Shown here one piece after another: positions 24,388 through 31,977 of a stretch of 64,000 bases of DNA. The notes under the pieces are model-generated. The model was not told the origin of the DNA. It saw nothing but the letters and a program-made list of their open reading frames with translations, and searched no databases. The stretch lies in NCBI GenBank assembly GCA_900542425.1, contig UQNQ01000004.1, positions 1 through 64,000 on the forward strand, in the 5' to 3' direction. The stretch's first letter is position 1; the number at the start of each line of letters is the position of its first letter. This stretch comes from an uncultured Eubacteriales bacterium. GTDB taxonomy: Bacteria > Bacillota > Clostridia > Oscillospirales > CAG-272. The translations under genes were made by a program, and so were the position numbers.

Positions 24388-25419
24388 TTGAGCGATGAAA
24401 TTATCCGGATCGAAGATCTGAACAAAACGTTCACCGGAGCAAACGGAACAGTTGTTGCGCTTGACGGCGTCAATCTATCCATAAAACGCGGTGAGATCTT
24501 CGGAATTATCGGGCTTTCCGGAGCCGGGAAGAGTACACTGGTACGATGTATCAATTTTTTGGAAAAGCCGACGTCGGGACGAGTGATTTTTGAAGGGAAC
24601 GATCTTTCCAAATTAAAGACGCGCGAGCTTTTGCTTGCCAGACAATCGATGGGAATGATTTTCCAAAGTTTTAATTTGTTGTCTCAGAGAAATGCGCTTC
24701 AGAATATATGTTTCCCGATGGAAATTGCAGGAGTTCCGAAAGCCGAAGCGAAAAAAAGAGCGGCGGAGCTTTTGCAGCTAGTCGGACTTTCCGACAGGGC
24801 AAAAGCGTATCCCTCTCAGATGTCAGGCGGTCAGAAGCAGAGAATTGCAATTGCGCGCGCTCTTTCTACCAATCCGAGCGTACTTTTGTGTGATGAAGCG
24901 ACAAGCGCGCTTGATCCCAATACGACAAGACAAATTTTGGATCTGTTAAAAGATATCAATGAAAAGCTTGGAATTACGATTGTTGTCATCACGCATGAAA
25001 TGAAAGTGATTGAAACCATATGCAATAGGGTCGCAGTGATCGACGAGAGCCATATCGTGGAAATGGGAGAAGTACGCGAAGTATTTTTGCGTCCGAAGTC
25101 AAAAATCGCAAAGCAGCTGATCTTCCCGCAGGGGGATGCCGCTCTTGTCGATACGCAGGGCAGCAACCGCTCGCTGCGAATTGTTTTTGACGGGACCTCC
25201 GCACTTGAGCCGATTATTTCCCAAATGACGCTTGAGTGCCATGTCGCAGTCAATATTCTTGCAGCAAATACCAAGAATGTTGACGGTAAAATTTACGGAC
25301 AAATGGTGATACAGCTTCCTGCGGACGAAACATCTGTACAGAGAATTATGGCATACTTAAACGAACGAAATTTGTTTTTCAAGGAGGAAGAATTTCATGC
25401 TGACATGGGAAATGATTAA
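24388..25419 (+). CDS. metN: Methionine ABC transporter ATP-binding protein
   Basis: A 343-residue ATPase. Walker A GLSGAGKST at 42-50, signature MSGGQKQRIAIARAL near 137, Walker B LLCDEATSALD near 165. The last 80 residues form the C-terminal NIL domain that binds methionine in MetN relatives and mediates transinhibition. The start is TTG at 24388 after AAGGGGGGTA; no ATG gives the N-terminus. It overlaps metI by 23 bases. Confidence 0.93.
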   Translation: MSDEIIRIEDLNKTFTGANGTVVALDGVNLSIKRGEIFGIIGLSGAGKSTLVRCINFLEKPTSGRVIFEGNDLSKLKTRELLLARQSMGMIFQSFNLLSQRNALQNICFPMEIAGVPKAEAKKRAAELLQLVGLSDRAKAYPSQMSGGQKQRIAIARALSTNPSVLLCDEATSALDPNTTRQILDLLKDINEKLGITIVVITHEMKVIETICNRVAVIDESHIVEMGEVREVFLRPKSKIAKQLIFPQGDAALVDTQGSNRSLRIVFDGTSALEPIISQMTLECHVAVNILAANTKNVDGKIYGQMVIQLPADETSVQRIMAYLNERNLFFKEEEFHADMGND

Positions 25420-26062
25420 ATTGGAAGTTCTCCCCGGTATCCTTGAGACGCTTTTTATGACAGTGGGGTCAACCGTTTTCGCCTATATCATCGGATTGCC
25501 GCTCGGCGTTATCCTTTATGTAACGGATAAGACCGGCATACGTCCGATTCCATGGCTGAACCGCGTTTTAGGATTCGTGGTGAATTTTCTCCGCAGTGTA
25601 CCGTTTATTATCCTTTTGGTATGGGTTATTCCGGTAACAAGGGCGATTGTCGGGACCTCAATCGGCTCTAAGGCAATGATTGTCCCTCTTGTGATTGCGG
25701 CGGCACCCTTTATTGCACGAATGGTGGAATCCTCTCTCAAAGAGGTGGATCAAGGTGTCATCGAAGCGGCTGAATCTATGGGAACCTCTTCCTTTCAGCT
25801 GATTTATAAGGTGCTAATTCCGGAAGCAAAGCCGTCTTTGCTTGTGGGAGGCGCGATTGCCATTACCACGATTCTCGGTTATTCCGCTTTGGCGGGGACT
25901 GTCGGTGGTGGTGGGCTTGGCAGTATCGCCTATAATTACGGATATATCCGCAGAGCGGAGGATGTTCTGCTGATATCTGTTGTTCTTTTGGTGATTATTG
26001 TCCAGATTTTCCAAGAGGTCGGAATGCGTATTGCAAAAAAGACCGATAAAAGAGTCAAATAA
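25397..26062 (+). CDS. metI: Methionine ABC transporter permease
   Basis: A 221-residue membrane protein with five to six hydrophobic segments of the MetI type. The cytoplasmic EAA-like loop is EAAESMGTSSFQLIYKVLIPEA near residue 118. AGGAGGAAG precedes the ATG inside the metN end. Confidence 0.93.
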   Translation: MLTWEMIKLEVLPGILETLFMTVGSTVFAYIIGLPLGVILYVTDKTGIRPIPWLNRVLGFVVNFLRSVPFIILLVWVIPVTRAIVGTSIGSKAMIVPLVIAAAPFIARMVESSLKEVDQGVIEAAESMGTSSFQLIYKVLIPEAKPSLLVGGAIAITTILGYSALAGTVGGGGLGSIAYNYGYIRRAEDVLLISVVLLVIIVQIFQEVGMRIAKKTDKRVK

Positions 26063-26091
26063 AAATTTTATATACAAAGGAGATTCTATCA

Positions 26092-26898
26092 ATGAAAAAA
26101 GTTCTTTCACTTCTGCTCGTTCTGGTGTTTGCCTTTTCTGCACTGACGCTGACTTCCTGTGGCAAAACAGACGACAAAACCATCGTAGTCGGGGCCTCGC
26201 CTGCGCCGCATGCTGAAATCCTTAAAGTTGCTAAGGAAGTTCTTGCTGAGCAGGGTTATACGCTGGAGATTAAGGAATTCAACGACTATATCATTCCGAA
26301 TACCTCAACCGAAAGCGGAGAGCTGGATGCCAATTATTTTCAGCATATCCCCTATCTTGAGAGTTTCAATGAGGAAAGAGGAACTCATCTTGTTTCCGTT
26401 CTGAATGTCCACTATGAGCCGCTTGCCATTTACGCCGGTAAAACAACGTCTCTTGATTCGCTTGCTGACGGCGCAACCATCGCCATTCCAAATGATACAT
26501 CAAATGAAGCAAGAGCTCTTTTGCTTCTGGAAGCAAACGGACTGATTACGCTGAAAGATGGCGCTGGACTGAACGCAACTGTGCTTGACATTGAGAGCAA
26601 TCCTCATAATTATAAAATTGAGGAGCTTGTAGCGGAACAGATTCCGCTGGCTTTGCCTGATGTTGATATCGCTGTCATCAACGGCAACTATGCACTGACA
26701 AACGGACTTTCTGACAAAGCTTTGGTTTATGAAAGCGAAGATTCCGATGCCGCTGAAACCTATATCAATGTTTTGGTTGTCAAAGAAGGAAATGAAGATC
26801 TTCCCAAGATCAAAGCGCTTGTGGAGGCACTGAAAAGTGATAAGGTTCGCGACTATATCATCGAAACATACGGTGATGCCGTAGTTCCTGTTTTTTAA
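26092..26898 (+). CDS. metQ: Methionine-binding lipoprotein
   Basis: A 268-residue NlpA/MetQ-family lipoprotein. The lipobox is LTSC with Cys 23. The mature part opens with IVVGASPAPHAEIL, and LDANYFQHIPYLESFN and TIAIPNDTSNEARALLLLE are family segments. An AAAGGAGA site precedes the ATG. It delivers L-methionine to MetNI; some family members also bind dipeptides or D-Met. Confidence 0.93.
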   Translation: MKKVLSLLLVLVFAFSALTLTSCGKTDDKTIVVGASPAPHAEILKVAKEVLAEQGYTLEIKEFNDYIIPNTSTESGELDANYFQHIPYLESFNEERGTHLVSVLNVHYEPLAIYAGKTTSLDSLADGATIAIPNDTSNEARALLLLEANGLITLKDGAGLNATVLDIESNPHNYKIEELVAEQIPLALPDVDIAVINGNYALTNGLSDKALVYESEDSDAAETYINVLVVKEGNEDLPKIKALVEALKSDKVRDYIIETYGDAVVPVF

Positions 26899-26910
26899 AA
26901 AATCAAATTA

Positions 26911-26940
26911 AAAATTCCCTGTAAAACAGGGAATTTTTCC
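26911..26940 (+). terminator. Terminator of metNIQ
   Basis: AAAATTCCCTG pairs with CAGGGAATTTTT around a TAAAA loop, ending in a T-rich tract. Confidence 0.88.
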
Positions 26941-27121
26941 TTTATGAGACTATTTTTTCATCCGGAATATTTTCCGCAGCAGAGGAGACAGAAATTTAGG
27001 TGACCGAATCACAACAATTTTCAAAAATGCTCATTCCTTTCGGATTGGATTCTGTTTTTCTACTGTATTATATGGAGAAATGAAAGCTTGGTGAAAAAAA
27101 GAAAAAAGTTTTTCAAAAGTA
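26941..27121. other. Intergenic region before the rimP promoter
   Basis: About 180 nt with no gene or structure that I recognise; A/T-rich toward the promoter. Confidence 0.5.
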
Positions 27122-27150
27122 TTGCATTTATCGATATTATATGATATAAT
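27122..27150 (+). promoter_or_regulatory. Promoter of the rimP-nusA-infB operon
   Basis: TTGCAT (27122-27127), 17-nt spacer, TATAAT (27145-27150). Confidence 0.82.
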
Positions 27151-27180
27151 CCTAAAAGAAGATTAAGATGCAGCATGTTG

Positions 27181-27204
27181 AGAGTGGGTTGACGCCCACT
27201 CTTA
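27181..27204 (+). promoter_or_regulatory. Leader hairpin upstream of rimP
   Basis: AGAGTGGG / CCCACTCT (27181-27188 with 27195-27202) with a TTGACG loop, about 40 nt before rimP. A similar hairpin is common at this place in Firmicutes by recollection. Not followed by a clean U-tract, so its role is open. Confidence 0.5.
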
Positions 27205-27242
27205 ATTGTTTGTAAACGGCAAAAATCGTCAAGGGAGGGTTT

Positions 27243-27746
27243 ATGGCAAAAGGAGCAAATATTGCGGAACGGGTAGAAGATTTAATTGCCCCAAGCGTTT
27301 CGGCGCTCGGCTACCGTATTTGGGATGTAGAGTATGTAAAAGAGGGCGCGGAATGGTATCTGCGTATTACGATTGATTCCGACGATGGTATCGGTATCGA
27401 TGACTGTGAGAGTGTATCCCGTGCGATTGCGCCGGTTATCGATGACGCAGATCCGATTGAAGATTTCTATTACTTGGAGGTTTCTTCTCCGGGAATTGAA
27501 AGAGTACTGCGGCGTCCGGCACATTTTACTGCATCCATTGGCTGTGACGTTGAGATAAAACTTTACGCGCCCGACGAGAAGAAGCGTAAGACCTATACAG
27601 GAACACTCATCGCATATGATGGAAAAACCATTACCGCCAGCTGCGACGGGGAGGAGATCGTTTTTCCGATTGAGAAAATATCTAAAATACAAACCATATA
27701 TGATTTCAGTAAAAATATCAATGAAGAAGGGAACTCGGAAACATGA
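27243..27746 (+). CDS. rimP: Ribosome maturation factor RimP
   Basis: A 167-residue protein needed for 30S maturation. It has the N-terminal domain (GYRIWDVEYVKEG) and the C-terminal SH3-like domain; YLEVSSPGIERVL near 75 is diagnostic. It is coupled to nusA by ATGA. Confidence 0.93.
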   Translation: MAKGANIAERVEDLIAPSVSALGYRIWDVEYVKEGAEWYLRITIDSDDGIGIDDCESVSRAIAPVIDDADPIEDFYYLEVSSPGIERVLRRPAHFTASIGCDVEIKLYAPDEKKRKTYTGTLIAYDGKTITASCDGEEIVFPIEKISKIQTIYDFSKNINEEGNSET

Positions 27747-28768
27747 ACACCGAATTTTTTAATGCGCTCGATGCACTGGAAAAGGAGCGCGGAATTCCAA
27801 AGGAATATATGCTTGAGAGAGTGGAGGCTGCTCTTATCAGCGCTTATAAAAAAGACAGCGGCGGCAACAGCAATGTCAGAATCGTTTTGGATCCGGTAAA
27901 AAAGGATGTCAAAGTTTATCAGGTCAAAAATATTGTAGAAACCGTAGAGGATCCGGAAACGGAAATTTCCCTTGAGGAAGCAAAAAAACTGAATCGTCGG
28001 TATGTGCTTGGCGGTGTTGCGGAATTTGAAGTCAAAACGAAAAATTTCGGAAGAATCAGCGCACAGACGGCAAAACAGGTCATTATTCAGGGGATCCGTG
28101 AAGCCGAGCGTTCCATGATGATCAAGGAATATGAAAGTAAAAAAGAAGAAGTCATTACGGCGACGGTTGTCAAAATCGATCCTCAGAATGGAAATGTTAT
28201 TGTAGACACCGGAACGAGTGAAGCCGTGCTTCTCAAGGGCGAGCAGATTCCGGGTGAGACATTTGAGGTCGGCGAGCATATCAAAGTGTTTGTTATGGAA
28301 GTCAAAAATGAATTGAAAGGACCGATTGTAACGCTTTCCCGCACGCATTTTGGACTGGTTAAGAGACTGTTTGAGCTTGAGGTGCCGGAAATTCAGGATG
28401 GAACCGTTATTATCAAGGGAATTTCAAGGGAAGCGGGCTCCCGAACCAAAATTGCAGTGGAAAGCCGGGATGAGAATGTGGATCCGGTAGGTGCATGCAT
28501 TGGAAACCGGGGTAGCAGAATATCGAGTATTTTAGGGGAGCTTCACGGAGAAAAAATCGATATTATTCCATTCAGCGATGTTCCTGAAAAATATATATCC
28601 GCCGCGCTTTTGCCCGCTGCCGTCAAAAGCGTGACTGTGGATGGAGAGAGAAGCTGTCGGGTGCTTGTCGCTCCTGATCAATTGTCTCTTGCAATTGGGA
28701 AGGAAGGACAGAACGCCAGACTTGCGGCAAAGCTTACCGGATATAAAATTGATATCAAGACCGTATAA
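27743..28768 (+). CDS. nusA: Transcription termination/antitermination factor NusA
   Basis: A 341-residue protein with the N-terminal RNA-polymerase-binding domain, an S1 domain (VITATVVKIDPQNGNVIVD), and two KH domains (PVGACIGNRGSRI and SLAIGKEGQNARLAAKLTG). It lacks the acidic C-terminal repeats of E. coli NusA, as is normal in Firmicutes. Confidence 0.95.
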   Translation: MNTEFFNALDALEKERGIPKEYMLERVEAALISAYKKDSGGNSNVRIVLDPVKKDVKVYQVKNIVETVEDPETEISLEEAKKLNRRYVLGGVAEFEVKTKNFGRISAQTAKQVIIQGIREAERSMMIKEYESKKEEVITATVVKIDPQNGNVIVDTGTSEAVLLKGEQIPGETFEVGEHIKVFVMEVKNELKGPIVTLSRTHFGLVKRLFELEVPEIQDGTVIIKGISREAGSRTKIAVESRDENVDPVGACIGNRGSRISSILGELHGEKIDIIPFSDVPEKYISAALLPAAVKSVTVDGERSCRVLVAPDQLSLAIGKEGQNARLAAKLTGYKIDIKTV

Positions 28769-28786
28769 GCGAAGGAGGAATGCGCT

Positions 28787-29065
28787 TTGTCAAATTCAGT
28801 CCGAAAAAAAATTCCGGAGCGCAAATGTATCGGATGCTCCGAAAAAAAAGCGAAAAGCGAGCTTATCCGTGTTGTGAGACTGCCGGATTCGGGTGGTATT
28901 GAAATCGACCGCACAGGCAAAAAATCGGGACGCGGCGCCTATATCTGCCGTTCGAAGTCCTGTCTGAAAAAGGCGAGAAAGCGTTTGGAAGCAAGTCTGG
29001 AATGTACGATTCCTGATGAAATTTTTGAAAAGCTCGAGCTTGAGATCGAGAGTGAGCGCATATGA
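28787..29065 (+). CDS. ylxR: YlxR-family RNA-binding protein (RnpM-like)
   Basis: A 92-residue DUF448 protein. IPERKCIGCSEKK and GRGAYICRSKSCLKKA carry the conserved Cys and basic surface. The start is TTG at 28787, seven bases after GAAGGAGGA; no ATG is available. In Bacillus the homologue (RnpM) modulates RNase P. Overlaps the next gene by ATGA. Confidence 0.88.
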   Translation: MSNSVRKKIPERKCIGCSEKKAKSELIRVVRLPDSGGIEIDRTGKKSGRGAYICRSKSCLKKARKRLEASLECTIPDEIFEKLELEIESERI

Positions 29066-29376
29066 GGGATGAAGAAAACAAAAAGCAAATACTTTCCAGG
29101 ATCGGACTTGCCAAGAAAGCGGGCAAACTGATTGCAGGCGCTGATATGGTATGTGACGGGCTACGGGAAGGAAAAATTTTTACTGTGATTACATCCGCGG
29201 ATCTTTCGGAAAATACTGCAAAACGGCTTTCTGACCGCTGCCGCTATTACGGCGTCCGGCTGGTTATTTGTCAGGTATCAAAAGAAGAGCTGGGGCGAGC
29301 GATCGGAAAATCGTTTACCGCCTGTGTCGGAATTACCGACCGGAATTTGTCAGAGCTTATCTGCTGCAATTTATAA
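29062..29376 (+). CDS. ylxQ: L7Ae-family ribosomal protein (YlxQ)
   Basis: A 104-residue RNA-binding protein of the L7Ae/L30e fold: GLAKKAGKLIAGADMVCDGLR and SADLSENTAKRL. It likely recognises K-turn RNA. Same operon as nusA and infB. Confidence 0.87.
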   Translation: MRDEENKKQILSRIGLAKKAGKLIAGADMVCDGLREGKIFTVITSADLSENTAKRLSDRCRYYGVRLVICQVSKEELGRAIGKSFTACVGITDRNLSELICCNL

Positions 29377-29401
29377 CATACCGAGTGAAAGGAATGAGAA
29401 C

Positions 29402-31966
29402 ATGGCGATTAATCAAAACCAAATAAAAATCAGCGTTCTTGCCAAGGATTTCAATATAAAAAGTAAGGATATCGTTGATATTCTTGCGGCTTGCGGAATT
29501 GACAGAAAAACTTCCGGAACAGTGGGACCGGATGAGTTTTCTCTGTTTTTTGACCGGCTTACTGTAGAAAATCAGATTACAAATATGTCGGATTATCTTG
29601 CCGGGAAAGCGGATATTGAACGTCCGAAGGCGACGGAAGCAGAAAAAACAGCGGAAGCTCCGAATGTGGAAGAGAAAGAAGTATCTGAAACGCATACGGA
29701 AAAAGCCGTAGAGCATGAAATTCCGTCTGCGCCTCCGGTCGATTTGCCGAAAGAAAAAGAAATAGAAACAGAGGAAAAACAGCCGGAAGCTGTGGTAGTT
29801 CCGCCTGTTGCCGAAACAAAAACAGAAAGAAAATCCACTGAAAATACAGGAAATGAAGTGAAAATTCAAGCGGAACATCCTCAAAAACCACATGAGGAAA
29901 GCATGCATAAACAACCTGCTCAGCCTGTGCCGCGTCCCATTCAAATGCAGCCGCAGAAACCGAAAGAGAAAAAGGAACAGAAACCTATGGCGCCAAAGAC
30001 CACCCGAATCGTCGATACAAGAACAACGACAGTAGATCTTTCCAAGTATGATGAACGTCTTGAAACTTTCGTTCCGGAAAATACACGTAGGAACAATGCG
30101 GCACCTGACAGACAGAAGTTGAAAAAACAGCAATCCTATAACCCGTATGCTAAAGGTACCAAGGATAAAAATGCAAAGATCCTAAATAACAGATTCAAAA
30201 AAGCAGAAATCAAAAAGACACAGCTTTCCATATCTGTTCCGGATGAAATTGTAGTTTCAGAGCTTGCGGCAAAGCTTAAGGTAACAGCCAGTGAGGTCGT
30301 CAAAAAATTGATGATGATGGGAGTCATGGCAACAGTGAATCAAGTGATCGACTATGACACCGCTTATCTTGTGGCGGATGAACTTGGCGCCAAGGTGACC
30401 AAGGAGGTCGTTGTTACCATTGAAGAAAAGCTTTTCAGTGAGGGTGAGGATGATCCGAAATCGCTTGTGACACGTCCGCCTGTTGTCTGCGTTATGGGGC
30501 ATGTCGATCATGGTAAAACATCGCTTTTGGATGCCATCCGCAATACTCATGTGACAGCAGGAGAAGCGGGAGGCATCACGCAGCATATTGGCGCGTATCG
30601 TGTCAATGTGAACGGGGAAGATATTACATTCCTCGATACGCCGGGGCATGAGGCATTTACAGCGATGCGTGCACGCGGTGCAAAATCTACAGATATCGCT
30701 ATTCTTGTTGTTGCCGCGGACGACGGTATCATGCCGCAGACTGTGGAAGCAATCAACCATGCAAAGGCGGCGGGAATTCCCATTATCGTGGCGATCAATA
30801 AAATTGACAAACCCGCTGCAAATCCGGAAAACGTAAAGCAGGAATTGACAAAGTATGATCTTGTCCCTGAGGAATGGGGCGGAGACACCATCTGCGTTCC
30901 GGTTTCGGCGCTTACCAAAAAGGGCATTCCGGAACTGCTTGAGATGATTCTTCTTGTCGCAGAAGTCAAGGAATTTAAGGCCAATCCAAACCGCAGAGCG
31001 AAAGGGATCGTCATTGAGGCGAAGCTTGACCGCGGTCGCGGACCTGTGGCAACGATTCTTGTCCAGAATGGTACGCTTCATGCGGGAGATACCGTTATTG
31101 TCGGTACGGCAGTCGGACGTATTCGCGCCATGAGTGATGATAAAGGAAAACAGATCAAATCTGCAGGTCCGTCCGTTCCGGTAGAGATTATCGGTCTTGA
31201 TTCCGTTCCGTCGGCAGGTGACGAACTTGCCGCAGTAGAAGATGAGCGCATGGCAAAAGAACTTGCCGAGCAGCGTCGTCAAAAAGAAAAGGAAGAAGTT
31301 TTCAAGGCAAATGCAAAGGTCAATCTCGATGATCTCTTTGCCCAGATGAGCGAGGGTGTAAAAGATCTTAATATTATTGTCAAGGCAGATGTAAAGGGAT
31401 CTGCTGAGGCGGTCAAGGCATCGCTTGAAAAACTCACCAATGAAGAAGTCAAGGTTAATGTGATTCATACCGGTGTCGGCGGAATTATTGAGGGCGACGT
31501 CATGCTGGCTTCTGCTTCCAATGCGCTTATCGTCGGCTTCAACGTGCGTCCGGATAAGGCAGCGCTGGATTCCGCAGCATCTCAGGGCGTAGATATTCGC
31601 ACTTACCGCATTATTTATGAATGTATTGAGGAGATTACGGCAGCGATCAAGGGTATGCTGAAGCCGATTTACCGTGAGGTGGTGCTCGGGCATGCTGAAG
31701 TCAGACAAACCATTCATGTGCCGAATGTCGGCATGATTGCCGGCTCTTATGTGACAGACGGAAAAGTCACGCGTTCCTCACAAATTCGTGTGGTTCGTGA
31801 CGGGGTTATCATTTTTGAAGATAAAATCGCTTCGCTGCGCCGTTTCAAAGATGATGTGAAGGAAGTTGCATCCGGTTATGAATGCGGTATCGGACTTGAT
31901 AAATTCAATGATATCAAAGAAAAAGATGTTCTGGAAGCTTATATAATGGAGCAAATCGAACGATAA
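29402..31966 (+). CDS. infB: Translation initiation factor IF-2
   Basis: An 854-residue GTPase that delivers fMet-tRNA to the 30S. An N-terminal IF2_N helix motif is followed by a long Glu/Pro/Lys-rich linker (about 75-250), a second IF2_N, and the G domain with GHVDHGKTS (G1), TPGHEAF (G3) and NKID (G4). Domains II-IV follow. The ATG at 29402 follows AAAGGAA and sits 26 residues into a longer frame that overlaps ylxQ. Confidence 0.95.
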   Translation: MAINQNQIKISVLAKDFNIKSKDIVDILAACGIDRKTSGTVGPDEFSLFFDRLTVENQITNMSDYLAGKADIERPKATEAEKTAEAPNVEEKEVSETHTEKAVEHEIPSAPPVDLPKEKEIETEEKQPEAVVVPPVAETKTERKSTENTGNEVKIQAEHPQKPHEESMHKQPAQPVPRPIQMQPQKPKEKKEQKPMAPKTTRIVDTRTTTVDLSKYDERLETFVPENTRRNNAAPDRQKLKKQQSYNPYAKGTKDKNAKILNNRFKKAEIKKTQLSISVPDEIVVSELAAKLKVTASEVVKKLMMMGVMATVNQVIDYDTAYLVADELGAKVTKEVVVTIEEKLFSEGEDDPKSLVTRPPVVCVMGHVDHGKTSLLDAIRNTHVTAGEAGGITQHIGAYRVNVNGEDITFLDTPGHEAFTAMRARGAKSTDIAILVVAADDGIMPQTVEAINHAKAAGIPIIVAINKIDKPAANPENVKQELTKYDLVPEEWGGDTICVPVSALTKKGIPELLEMILLVAEVKEFKANPNRRAKGIVIEAKLDRGRGPVATILVQNGTLHAGDTVIVGTAVGRIRAMSDDKGKQIKSAGPSVPVEIIGLDSVPSAGDELAAVEDERMAKELAEQRRQKEKEEVFKANAKVNLDDLFAQMSEGVKDLNIIVKADVKGSAEAVKASLEKLTNEEVKVNVIHTGVGGIIEGDVMLASASNALIVGFNVRPDKAALDSAASQGVDIRTYRIIYECIEEITAAIKGMLKPIYREVVLGHAEVRQTIHVPNVGMIAGSYVTDGKVTRSSQIRVVRDGVIIFEDKIASLRRFKDDVKEVASGYECGIGLDKFNDIKEKDVLEAYIMEQIER

Positions 31967-31977
31967 GGAGAATTTTT

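Noticed and set aside
29357..30133. 258-codon minus-strand frame, Phe/Arg rich
   Set aside because: Low-complexity reverse reading of the Glu/Lys-rich IF-2 linker.
30257..31717. Long 486-codon frame on the minus strand inside infB
   Set aside because: It is the shadow of infB: no ribosome site, Cys/His-rich composition and no recognisable motif, while the plus frame has clear IF-2 motifs throughout.
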